Shown one piece after another: positions 52,486 to 60,097 of a stretch of 60,097 bases of DNA. The stretch spans positions 1 through 60,097 of the forward strand of contig NZ_JARADB010000015.1 in assembly GCF_028765165.1 (NCBI RefSeq), written 5' to 3'. Every line of letters starts with the position of its first letter. Within the stretch, counting starts at the first letter, position 1. Origin of the DNA: Paenibacillus sp. MAHUQ-63. GTDB taxonomy: Bacteria; Bacillota; Bacilli; Paenibacillales; NBRC-103111. The position numbers and the translations under genes were made by a program. Below the pieces are notes generated by a model. That model did no database searches. It was given only the letters and a program-made list of their open reading frames with translations, and was not told where the DNA came from.

Positions 52486-53565
52486 TTAAATATGTCTGTC
52501 AATGAACACTTGTTCTTGAATTCTTTTGAGGCCTTCCTTAATGGCGCGGGCCCTTACCTCTCCGATGCCGTCAACTTCATCCAATTCCTCAATCGTCGCC
52601 ATCATCATGTGAGGCAGGTAGCCGAATTTCTCCACCAGATTCGCAATAATGATCGAGGGAAGCCGCGGTATCTTCCCAAGAATCCGGAACCCGCGAGGGG
52701 AAACCGGCTCTTCCACGATCGAATTGGAATGCGGGTAGCCGAGCAATCGAATAATTTGGTGCGGTTCAAGCAGCTCATCCGAAGAAAGACGCTTCAAGCC
52801 TGCTTGCATGTCTTTGACGCGATCCTCGGATAATTCTCTTACATAATCTTTTACGAGCAAACGCGCTTCAAGTTCCGCATTCCCGACAAGTTCTTCTAAT
52901 TGCATGCTGATCAACCGGCCTTCATTCCCAAGCTCATTAATATATCGGTTGATTTCGGCCTTAATGCGTAGCACCATCTCGAAACGGGCAATTACGTTGG
53001 TCACATCGTGCAGCGTGACTAACTCTTCGAACTCCGATGCGCTCAAATTCGTCAGCGACTGATCCAACACCACCTTGTAACGCTCCAGCGTTTGGATGGC
53101 TTGATTCGCTTTGGTCAAGATGACGCCGATATCTTTGAGCGCATAGCGCAAATTGCCTTGGTACAGAGTAATTACGTTGCGCCTCTGCGAAATGGATACA
53201 ACGAGCTTATTCGTCTGCTTCGCCACCCGCTCAGCGGTCCGATGACGGATACCGGTCTCTGAGGAGGAGATGGAGGAGTCCGGGATTAATTGCGTGTTCG
53301 CATATAGAATTCGCTTGATATCCTCGCTGAGAATAATCGCTCCGTCCATTTTGGCAAGCTCATATAAATAGTTGGGGGAAAATTCGCAATCGATCGAAAA
53401 CCCGCCATCGACGATCTCCCTCACTTCCGCACTGTAACCTACGACGATCAGTCCGCCCGTTTTGGCGCGCAGGACATTCTCCAATCCGTCACGGAACGAT
53501 GTACCAGGTGCCACCATCTGGAGCAATTGGCTCATCACGTCACGCTTGATCTCATCTTTACTCAT
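52486..53565 (-). CDS. disA: DNA integrity scanning diadenylate cyclase DisA
   Basis: A 359-residue octameric enzyme that makes c-di-AMP and scans DNA for damage. The cyclase domain has DGA (74-76) and RHR (107-109). A helical spine follows and a helix-hairpin-helix DNA-binding domain lies at the C terminus (ELDEVDGIGEVRARAIKEGL). It lies 40 bp after radA, whose product interacts with DisA. Confidence 0.98.
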   Translation of the reverse strand: MSKDEIKRDVMSQLLQMVAPGTSFRDGLENVLRAKTGGLIVVGYSAEVREIVDGGFSIDCEFSPNYLYELAKMDGAIILSEDIKRILYANTQLIPDSSISSSETGIRHRTAERVAKQTNKLVVSISQRRNVITLYQGNLRYALKDIGVILTKANQAIQTLERYKVVLDQSLTNLSASEFEELVTLHDVTNVIARFEMVLRIKAEINRYINELGNEGRLISMQLEELVGNAELEARLLVKDYVRELSEDRVKDMQAGLKRLSSDELLEPHQIIRLLGYPHSNSIVEEPVSPRGFRILGKIPRLPSIIIANLVEKFGYLPHMMMATIEELDEVDGIGEVRARAIKEGLKRIQEQVFIDRHI

Positions 53566-53605
53566 AGTTTCCTCCTGAAGGCTTGCAGGTTGAATGATTC
53601 ACGAG

Positions 53606-54973
53606 CTAGCCCAATGCCGCTTTCAATGCTTCGGACACTGTATTCACTCCGATAATCTCCATACCGGGCGGATGGGTCCACCCCTTCAAACTTTTCTCCG
53701 GCATAATGACTCTGCGGAACCCCAGCTTCTCCGCTTCTTTCACACGTTGGTCGATCCGGGACACGCCGCGGACTTCGCCGGTCAAGCCGATTTCACCGAA
53801 CACCACATCGAACGGCTGGGTCGCTTGATCCCGGAAGCTGGAAGCGATACTGATCGCGATGGCCAAATCGACAGCCGGTTCGTCAAGCTTGACACCGCCG
53901 GCCACGTTCAGATAGGCATCTTGATTTTGCAAAAACATGCCCATACGCTTCTCAAGAACGGCAATAATCAGGGAAAGGCGGTTATGATCGACACCGGTCG
54001 CCATCCTTCTGGGCGAAGGAAAGTTCGTCGAAGAGACGAGGGCCTGGATTTCTACCAGAACCGGACGCGTGCCCTCCATACTAGCTACGACGGTTGAACC
54101 GGCAACGCCGAGAGGTCTCTCAGATAGGAATAATTCAGAGGGATTGCTAACTTCCACGAGGCCCGATTCCTGCATTTCGAAAATCCCGATTTCGTTCGTC
54201 GAACCGAATCGATTCTTGACGGCGCGTAGCACCCGGTACGAATGGTGGCGCTCCCCCTCGAAATAAAGCACGCAATCCACCATGTGCTCCAACATTCGCG
54301 GTCCCGCAATGGCACCTTCCTTGGTCACATGGCCGACAAGGACCGTTGCAATACCTTTCCCCTTAGCTATTCTCATAAAATGACCCGTGCATTCCCGAAC
54401 TTGCGAAACGGTCCCCGGCGCTGAAGTGATCGCAGGGTGATAGACCGTCTGGATCGAGTCGATCACCAGAAAATCCGGTTCAATCTCTTGAATGGCTTCT
54501 TCGATCAGCTCCAGATTCGTTTCGCAGAGCACGTACAGCAGCGGCGAAGCGGCGTTCAAACGATCCGCACGCAGCTTCGTCTGTTTGACAGATTCTTCCC
54601 CCGATATATAAAGCACTTTCTGCTCTGCTTGCGTAAGTTCATGTGAGGTTTGAAGCAGCAAGGTCGACTTCCCGATTCCCGGATCTCCGCCCACGAGGAT
54701 CAAAGATCCGGGCACGATGCCTCCGCCCAAGACGCGGTTTAATTCCTTATTGCGGGTTACAACCCTGGGCTCCGGACTACTTTCTATATGTATGATGGGG
54801 GTCGGTTTTTCTTTCGTTCGCGGGGCAGAAGAATTCATGCCCTTCGTGCGCACAACCGTTTCGATTTCTTCCACCATCGTGTTCCAAGATTGACAGCCGG
54901 GGCATTTGCCCATCCATTTCGGCGATTCATAGCCACATTCTTGACAGCAAAATTTGGTTTTCTGTTTACTCAT
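53606..54973 (-). CDS. radA: DNA repair protein RadA
   Basis: A 455-residue RecA-like helicase with a four-cysteine zinc motif (Cys10, 13, 24, 27), Walker A GGDPGIGKST (95-104), the RadA-specific KNRFG (253-257) and a C-terminal Lon-protease-like domain. It promotes branch migration in recombination. Its placement after clpC and before disA is conserved. Confidence 0.98.
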   Translation of the reverse strand: MSKQKTKFCCQECGYESPKWMGKCPGCQSWNTMVEEIETVVRTKGMNSSAPRTKEKPTPIIHIESSPEPRVVTRNKELNRVLGGGIVPGSLILVGGDPGIGKSTLLLQTSHELTQAEQKVLYISGEESVKQTKLRADRLNAASPLLYVLCETNLELIEEAIQEIEPDFLVIDSIQTVYHPAITSAPGTVSQVRECTGHFMRIAKGKGIATVLVGHVTKEGAIAGPRMLEHMVDCVLYFEGERHHSYRVLRAVKNRFGSTNEIGIFEMQESGLVEVSNPSELFLSERPLGVAGSTVVASMEGTRPVLVEIQALVSSTNFPSPRRMATGVDHNRLSLIIAVLEKRMGMFLQNQDAYLNVAGGVKLDEPAVDLAIAISIASSFRDQATQPFDVVFGEIGLTGEVRGVSRIDQRVKEAEKLGFRRVIMPEKSLKGWTHPPGMEIIGVNTVSEALKAALG

Positions 54974-55071
54974 GGCGTAAATGACTCCTTAACATCTTAC
55001 AATTCAATATTTGGCTATCCTTACCAATAAAGTTTACCATTTTTATGATGTCCATGAAAGGTCATCTGCAA

Positions 55072-55120
55072 ATAAAAAGCATTTTGCCGCACCCATCGTG
55101 GATGCAGCAAAATGCTTCTT
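55072..55120 (-). terminator. terminator after clpC
   Basis: A long hairpin AAGCATTTTGC...GCAAAATGCTT with a T-rich tail, just after the clpC stop, isolates the ctsR operon from radA. Confidence 0.88.
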
Positions 55121-55128
55121 TGCTTGCT

Positions 55129-57570
55129 TTATTTCGCGGCTACCCCTTCGCCCCGTTGGACGACCAGTTCACCGTCTTGCTCGTCAATGGTTAAGGAATC
55201 GCCTTTGGCAATATTGCCTTTGAGCAGCTCCTCGGACAAGCGGTCCTCGATATGCTTCTGAATCGCTCTGCGAAGCGGACGTGCGCCATAAGTTGGATCA
55301 TATCCTTCTTTGGCCAAGAACGATTTTGCTTTATCCGTCAGCAAGAAATCAACATCTTGCTCTTTCAGACGTTTGCGAAGATCATCCGCCATCAAGCTAA
55401 CGATTTCGCCGATGTGTTTCTCATCCAAGGAGTGGAAGACGATAATTTCGTCGATCCGGTTGAGGAACTCAGGACGGAAGCTTTTCTTCAGCTCGCCCAT
55501 CACTTTGTCTCTCATGTTGGAGTAGTCTTTGCCGGCGTCAATGGCAGCTGTAAAGCCAAGGGAAGAGTTCTTCTTAATCGTTTCCGCACCGACGTTGGAG
55601 GTCATGATGATCAGCGTGTTGCGGAAATCGACCGTACGTCCTTTGGAATCCGTCAGACGTCCATCTTCCAGCACTTGCAGCAGGATATTGAATACTTCCG
55701 GATGTGCTTTCTCGATCTCATCGAGCAGTACAACGGAGTAAGGTTTGCGGCGAACTTTCTCTGTCAGTTGACCGCCTTCCTCGTAGCCCACATATCCTGG
55801 AGGCGCTCCGACAAGTCGGGACGTCGAGTGCTTCTCCATGTACTCCGACATGTCGATCCGGACTACCGCATTGTCATCGCCGAATAGGGATTCAGCCAAG
55901 GCGCGCGCCAGCTCCGTTTTACCGACACCTGTAGGTCCTAAGAAAATGAAGGAGCCCATCGGACGCTTCGGATCTTTGAGGCCTGCTCTGGCGCGGCGGA
56001 TCGCACGGCTGACGGCTTTCACCGCTTCCTCTTGTCCGATCACGCGCTCATGAAGAATATCCTCCATCTTGAGCAGACGCTCCGTCTCTTCTTCAGCCAG
56101 CTTGCTAACCGGGATACCGGTCCAGCTCGCTACGATCTGAGCGATATCGTCCGGCGTTACTTCCGTATCCAGACGTCCTTGTTTCTCTTTCCAATCGTTC
56201 TTCGTTGTATCCAGCTCTTCACGAAGCTTCTGCTCAGTATCGCGAAGTCCAGCCGCTTTCTCGAATTCCTGGCTTTGTACCGCGGCATCCTTCTCCTTGC
56301 GGATATCCTCCAGCTTATTCTCCAGCTGCTTCAATGAAGGCGGTATGGTGTAAGAACGAAGTCTTACTTTGGAGCTGGCCTCATCGATCAAGTCGATCGC
56401 TTTATCCGGCAGGAAACGATCCGTAATATAACGGTCGGACAGTTTAACGGCCTCTTGAATGGCCAAGTCTGTAATTTTCACGCGGTGATGCGCTTCGTAA
56501 CGATCGCGAAGTCCATAGAGAATTTGGATCGCTTCCTCCGGAGACGGCTGATCCACCGTAATCGGCTGGAAGCGGCGCTCCAATGCGGCATCCTTCTCGA
56601 TATATTTGCGGTACTCGTCAAGCGTTGTCGCCCCGATGCACTGCAGCTCGCCTCTGGCCAAAGCCGGCTTCAGGATGTTGGAGGCATCGATCGCGCCTTC
56701 CGCCCCGCCTGCGCCGATCAGCGTGTGCAGCTCGTCAATGAAGAGCACGATGTTCCCGGCTTGACGAATTTCGTCCATAATTTTTTTGAGGCGGTCTTCG
56801 AATTCACCGCGGTATTTGGTGCCTGCGACAACGGATCCCATGTCGAGGGTCATGACCCTTTTGTCCTTCAACGTTTCTGGAATTTCATTGTTGATAATCT
56901 TCTGGGCAAGGCCTTCGGCAATCGCCGTTTTACCGACCCCAGGCTCACCGATGAGCACCGGATTGTTCTTCGTTCTGCGGCTGAGCACCTGGATCACGCG
57001 CTCGATTTCTTTACTGCGCCCGATTACCGGGTCCAGATGGCCTTCCTTGGCATAGGCGGTCAGATCTCTCGCCAAACCGTCAAGTGTAGGCGTGTTCACA
57101 TTCTGGCTGGTCCCGTGACTTGGGGACACGGTCTCGCTGCTGCCCAGCAATTGAAGCACTTGCTGACGGGCTTTGTTCAGCGAAACGCCCAGGTTGTTCA
57201 ATACCCTAGCCGCTACGCCTTCGCCTTCGCGAATGAGCCCTAGCAGAATATGTTCAGTCCCCACATAAGTGTGGCCTAATTTCCTTGCTTCATCCATGGA
57301 AAGCTCGATAACCTTTTTGGCTCTAGGCGTATACGCAATGTTGGTAGGCTGTTCTTGTCCTCTGCCGATTAGAGATTCGACTTCGTCTTGAATTTTCTCA
57401 AGACCTAATCCTAAGGCAACGAGTGCTTTAGCAGCAATACCTTCCCCTTCACGAATCAGTCCCAGCAAAATATGCTCAGTCCCAATATTGTTATGTCCTA
57501 AGCGGACCGCTTCCTCTTGAGCCAAAGAAAGCACCTTCTGCGCACGTTCCGTAAATCTGCCAAACATCAT
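55129..57570 (-). CDS. clpC: ATP-dependent Clp protease ATPase subunit ClpC
   Basis: An 813-residue Hsp100. N domain with two Clp repeats (IGTEHILLGLIREGEG at about 30 and 105), first AAA domain (Walker A GEPGVGKT at about 208-215), middle domain with UVR-like EFEKAAGLRD, and second AAA domain (GPTGVGKTE near 540). It unfolds arginine-phosphorylated proteins for ClpP. ATG 57570 is eight bases after GGAGG (MMFGRFTERAQKV); 57585 overlaps it. Confidence 0.98.
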   Translation of the reverse strand: MMFGRFTERAQKVLSLAQEEAVRLGHNNIGTEHILLGLIREGEGIAAKALVALGLGLEKIQDEVESLIGRGQEQPTNIAYTPRAKKVIELSMDEARKLGHTYVGTEHILLGLIREGEGVAARVLNNLGVSLNKARQQVLQLLGSSETVSPSHGTSQNVNTPTLDGLARDLTAYAKEGHLDPVIGRSKEIERVIQVLSRRTKNNPVLIGEPGVGKTAIAEGLAQKIINNEIPETLKDKRVMTLDMGSVVAGTKYRGEFEDRLKKIMDEIRQAGNIVLFIDELHTLIGAGGAEGAIDASNILKPALARGELQCIGATTLDEYRKYIEKDAALERRFQPITVDQPSPEEAIQILYGLRDRYEAHHRVKITDLAIQEAVKLSDRYITDRFLPDKAIDLIDEASSKVRLRSYTIPPSLKQLENKLEDIRKEKDAAVQSQEFEKAAGLRDTEQKLREELDTTKNDWKEKQGRLDTEVTPDDIAQIVASWTGIPVSKLAEEETERLLKMEDILHERVIGQEEAVKAVSRAIRRARAGLKDPKRPMGSFIFLGPTGVGKTELARALAESLFGDDNAVVRIDMSEYMEKHSTSRLVGAPPGYVGYEEGGQLTEKVRRKPYSVVLLDEIEKAHPEVFNILLQVLEDGRLTDSKGRTVDFRNTLIIMTSNVGAETIKKNSSLGFTAAIDAGKDYSNMRDKVMGELKKSFRPEFLNRIDEIIVFHSLDEKHIGEIVSLMADDLRKRLKEQDVDFLLTDKAKSFLAKEGYDPTYGARPLRRAIQKHIEDRLSEELLKGNIAKGDSLTIDEQDGELVVQRGEGVAAK

Positions 57571-57630
57571 AGAGAACACCTCCAAAAGTAGTATATCTAT
57601 GGTAAACCTAAAGGATGAATCTTCCTTCGT

Positions 57631-58692
57631 TTAGATCCTGCCGAACTTCTCTCGAATCAGCTCGGCTCTGCGCATATCGCGTTCGTCTGCGTTCAGCTTC
57701 TCCCCTGCATATTGCTGCAGGAAGCCCGGCTGCGTCATCACCAGCAGTTCATTCAACACATTCGGTGAGACATTGTTGATAATACCAAGATCAATGCCGA
57801 GTCGCACATCGGACAGGCGCTGCGCGGCTTCCTTCGAATCCATGATTCCCGCATAGGACAGAATGCCAAGCGAGCGGTTCACCCGGTCAATGATACGCAT
57901 TCGAGACTCTTGCATCAGCTTATGCCTGGCGGCACGCTCATGCTCAATAATTTGTCTTGCGACACTGTGCAAATTCTCAATAATCTCGTCTTCGGATTGG
58001 CCCAAAGTAATCTGATTCGATATTTGGAACAGATTACCTAATGCTTCGCTGCCTTCCCCATATAATCCTCTAACCGTTAATCCAACTTGTGTAACAGCGG
58101 ATAAAATTCGATTGATTTGTTGGGTCAGCACCAAAGCCGGCAAATGCATCATAACCGAAGCCCGGATACCGGTTCCGACGTTCGTTGGGCAGCTGGTTAA
58201 GTAGCCCTTCTTCTCATCATAGCCGTAATCCAATTGAGTTTCAAAAATATCGTCAATCTGGTTCGCCAAGTCCCAAACTTCCTTGATCTGAAAGCCTGGG
58301 CATAAGCATTGTATGCGAAGATGATCTTCCTCGTTGATCATGATGGAGATGGATTCATTTTCGCTTAAAATAACGGCACCGTTACGGGATTCGTTAGCTA
58401 AATTAGGACTGATTAAATGCTTCTCAACAAGCACCATTCGCTCAAGCTCATTCAGGTCCGACAGCGGAATTAGCGAAAAGTTGCTGATCGTCTCCAATTC
58501 GTCGTTCTCAAGCACGCCGGATAGCTGATCTAGCACCTCTTGTGATTGTTGATTGGTAGCCAGCATGGGATAAGGGTAGTCTCTAAGGTTGCGTGCGATA
58601 CGGATCCGGCTGCTGATCACGATATCCGATTCCGGTCCGTCGCCCTTCATCCACTCGCTTAATGCATCTCCTGTAAACCGCTGTAGTGTCAC
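57631..58692 (-). CDS. mcsB: protein-arginine kinase McsB
   Basis: A 353-residue phosphagen-kinase-like enzyme that phosphorylates arginines to mark proteins for ClpCP and also inactivates CtsR. SSRIRIARNLR near the N terminus binds ATP; RLNWPTNVGTG-type and SCPTNVGTGIRAS segments are visible. The C terminus reads RDMRRAEL, matching the RDxxRP phosphoarginine sensor except for Ala in place of Pro. GTG 58692 fits the family N terminus; GTG 58701 lies too near the binding site. Confidence 0.96.
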   Translation of the reverse strand: MTLQRFTGDALSEWMKGDGPESDIVISSRIRIARNLRDYPYPMLATNQQSQEVLDQLSGVLENDELETISNFSLIPLSDLNELERMVLVEKHLISPNLANESRNGAVILSENESISIMINEEDHLRIQCLCPGFQIKEVWDLANQIDDIFETQLDYGYDEKKGYLTSCPTNVGTGIRASVMMHLPALVLTQQINRILSAVTQVGLTVRGLYGEGSEALGNLFQISNQITLGQSEDEIIENLHSVARQIIEHERAARHKLMQESRMRIIDRVNRSLGILSYAGIMDSKEAAQRLSDVRLGIDLGIINNVSPNVLNELLVMTQPGFLQQYAGEKLNADERDMRRAELIREKFGRI

Positions 58693-58716
58693 TGGATTCA
58701 CACCTTCCTTACATAA

Positions 58717-59229
58717 TCACATGCCCGCGATTTTCTTCTCAATGTCGCGAATTTGATCCCTGATCTTCGCCGCTTGCTCGAATTCCTCCGCTTCAATGCA
58801 GGCCATCATATCCTTCTTCAGCGTCTCGATTTCTCGCTTGCTCTGAATGATGCCGCCGCTTCGTTTGGGGATTTTGCCCACATGGACGGTGTTGCCATGC
58901 ACTCTCTTGAAGAGAGGATCTAACTTCTCGGAAAAGCTTTGATAGCAGGACCCGCAGCCGAACCGGCCTAGCTTGCTAAACTGCGAGTACGTAAGTCCAC
59001 AATTCTCACAACGGACCGCTTGCGTTTTCGCGGCGGACATGGACGACGGTTCGAAATCAAGCAACCCCGACAACAGATTATGAATTGAGAATCCGCCGGA
59101 GGTCCCCGGGATCATCTCGCCCTTCTCACGGGCACAGTTCTCACAAATGTGGAACTCGTTCTTGTCGCCATTCACAATCTTCGTAAAATGAAGAGTCGCC
59201 GGGCGCTTCCCGCATTCCTGACAAATCAT
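58717..59229 (-). CDS. mcsA: McsA, activator of the McsB kinase
   Basis: A 170-residue protein with four CxxC zinc pairs (CQEC, CENC, CENC, CGSC) and a C-terminal UVR domain (EEFEQAAKIRDQIRDIEKK). It stimulates McsB and links heavy-metal and heat stress to CtsR control. It is between ctsR and mcsB in the conserved order. Confidence 0.97.
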   Translation of the reverse strand: MICQECGKRPATLHFTKIVNGDKNEFHICENCAREKGEMIPGTSGGFSIHNLLSGLLDFEPSSMSAAKTQAVRCENCGLTYSQFSKLGRFGCGSCYQSFSEKLDPLFKRVHGNTVHVGKIPKRSGGIIQSKREIETLKKDMMACIEAEEFEQAAKIRDQIRDIEKKIAGM

Positions 59230-59242
59230 TTTCTATGCCTCC

Positions 59243-59704
59243 TCATCTGCTAAGCAAGGATATCAGCATCGCTTTGAGAATCTTGGCCCGAATTTCATCG
59301 CGCAGCGGGAGCTTGAAGGTCAACACATCTCTCGATATCGCTGCCCGAATCAGGTTGGCTTCTCGGGTTGAAATATATTGGCCCTCCTGCAGCTGGTAAA
59401 TGAGCCCTTCCGAAGCCACTTGATCGATATGGGTATGGATCGTGCGGAAAATATGATCGAGAATCGATCCATGGCTCTTAAGCTCAATCTTCTGGATACG
59501 AATGTACCCGCCGCCGCCGCGCTTACTCTCCACCAGATAGCCCTTCTCCAGCGTGAACCTTGTACTGATCACATAATTGATCTGCGAAGGCACGCATTGG
59601 AATTGGTCGGCAAGATCGTTGCGCTGGATCTCGATGGCTCCCTCCGAGCTTTGCTGCAGGACGTGCTTTAAATATTGCTCAATTATTTCTGATACGTTAC
59701 GCAT
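59243..59704 (-). CDS. ctsR: transcriptional repressor CtsR
   Basis: A 153-residue repressor of class III heat-shock genes. The winged helix-turn-helix with the arginine-glycine loop (KRGGGGYIRI near 62-71) is the thermosensor. ATG 59704 is eight bases after GGAGG and fits the family N terminus (NVSEIIEQYLK). It controls its own operon through the operator just upstream. Confidence 0.98.
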   Translation of the reverse strand: MRNVSEIIEQYLKHVLQQSSEGAIEIQRNDLADQFQCVPSQINYVISTRFTLEKGYLVESKRGGGGYIRIQKIELKSHGSILDHIFRTIHTHIDQVASEGLIYQLQEGQYISTREANLIRAAISRDVLTFKLPLRDEIRAKILKAMLISLLSR

Positions 59705-59734
59705 CAATTCATCCTCCCAGACTGCTAGAAGTAA

Positions 59735-59771
59735 ATTGATTGACTTTGATTGACTTTGACTTTCTTTGACC
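59735..59771 (-). promoter_or_regulatory. extended CtsR operator with four heptads
   Basis: On the minus strand, heptads at 10 bp intervals are GGTCAAA, AGTCAAA, AATCAAA and AATCAAT. The first two (59755-59771, GGTCAAA-GAA-AGTCAAA) match the full consensus. The last two are weaker copies in register. The site covers the predicted transcription start, as for B. subtilis CtsR boxes. Confidence 0.85.
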
Positions 59772-59779
59772 TTAACTAG

Positions 59780-59808
59780 ATTATAATCATTTCCTTTCTT
59801 TTTGACAA
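59780..59808 (-). promoter_or_regulatory. sigma-A promoter of the ctsR operon
   Basis: TTGTCA (59803-59808), 17 bp spacer, TATAAT (59780-59785). Transcription start is predicted near 59773, overlapping the CtsR operator. Confidence 0.85.
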
Positions 59809-59876
59809 GTACTGACTCCAAACATTGCCGAGCCCTAATAAATCTGACCATTTCACAGTCTACTTTCAGTATTTAC

Positions 59877-59906
59877 AGAAAAACCCCTGCTTAACGTCAG
59901 GGGGTG
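59877..59906 (-). terminator. second terminator downstream of the rrn operon
   Basis: The hairpin CCCCTG...CAGGGG is followed on the minus strand by TTTTT. It backs up the first terminator. Confidence 0.7.
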
Positions 59907-59933
59907 TTCCTTTTTTTGGGGCGCCCGTGCAAA

Positions 59934-59972
59934 AACAAAAAAACCTCCCTGAGATTTCTCTCAGAAAGGTTT
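59934..59972 (-). terminator. rRNA operon terminator
   Basis: An AACCT-TT-CTGAG / CTCAG-GG-AGGTT hairpin followed by TTTTTTTGTTTTT, directly after the 5S 3' end. Confidence 0.85.
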
Positions 59973-59980
59973 TCTCTCGT

Positions 59981-60097
59981 GCTTGGCAACGTTCTACTCT
60001 CCCAGAACCCTGCGGTTCAAGTACCATCGACGCTGGAGGGCTTAACGGTCGTGTTCGAGATGGGAACGCGTGGGTCCCCTCCGCCATCATCACCAAA
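59981..60097 (-). rRNA. rrf: 5S ribosomal RNA
   Basis: The reverse complement starts TTTGGTGATGATGGCG at the window edge and ends GTTGCCAAGC, with the conserved CCCATCTCGAAC and GATGGTACTT parts between. At about 117 bases it is probably complete or nearly so. It is the last gene of an rRNA operon to the right, on the same strand as the 16S gene at the left edge. Confidence 0.97.

Noticed and set aside
59866..60096. A 76-codon minus-strand frame over the 5S gene
   Set aside because: It is the translation of 5S rRNA and its terminators.

Overview
This 60 kb window is a core chromosomal segment of a low-GC Gram-positive spore former, most likely Paenibacillus or a close relative in Paenibacillaceae. 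The evidence is the gene order, the spore genes (pdaB, kbaA, gerD, cwlD, sigH), the rrn-leader sequence, AGGAGG-type ribosome binding sites with frequent GTG and TTG starts, and the protein sequences themselves. Genus level is an inference; no database was searched. The window is bounded by two rRNA operons in the same orientation: the 5' end of a 16S gene (minus strand) at the left edge, and a 5S gene (minus strand) with its terminators at the right edge. Almost everything between them is transcribed leftward (minus strand).

Reading in the direction of transcription, from right to left: (1) the heat-shock operon ctsR-mcsA-mcsB-clpC under a CtsR operator, then radA, disA and pssA. One small plus-strand gene (51162-51557) of unknown role interrupts the series. 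(2) A PIN/TRAM membrane protein (yacL), the isoprenoid genes ispD-ispF, gltX, then a cysteine T-box followed by cysE-cysS-mrnC-rlmB-rae1 and sigH. (3) rpmG-secE-nusG-rplK-rplA, rplJ-rplL behind an L10 leader, an RsmC-like methyltransferase, and rpoB-rpoC. (4) The str operon (rplGB-rpsL-rpsG-fusA-tuf) and the S10/spc/alpha super-operon, rpsJ through rplQ, including secY, adk, map, infA and rpmJ. (5) truA, rplM-rpsI, the sulfate assimilation pair cysH-sat, and then the sporulation/germination island cwlD, salA, gerD, kbaA, pdaB and a SpoIIM-family gene. A small uncharacterised ORF follows, and then the next rrn operon.

The block combines transcription (RNA polymerase, NusG, SigH), translation (about 30 ribosomal proteins, three translation factors, two tRNA synthetases), protein export (SecY, SecE) and protein quality control (McsB-ClpC). 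It also carries DNA integrity and c-di-AMP signalling (RadA, DisA) and spore cortex and germination functions. Gene order matches the Bacillus subtilis origin-proximal region except for four points: the ECF transporter module is absent between rplQ and truA, cysH-sat sits between rpsI and cwlD, pssA sits next to disA, and the plus-strand orphan gene is present.

I found no mobile element, CRISPR array, prophage, tRNA gene or clearly new multi-gene system. The most interesting items are regulatory: a four-heptad CtsR operator, L1-like hairpins before rplA and rplK, a structured S10 leader, a perfect AT-rich palindrome upstream of ispD, and possible operators upstream of cysH. Two small genes of unknown function (397-639 and 51162-51557) are also worth attention.
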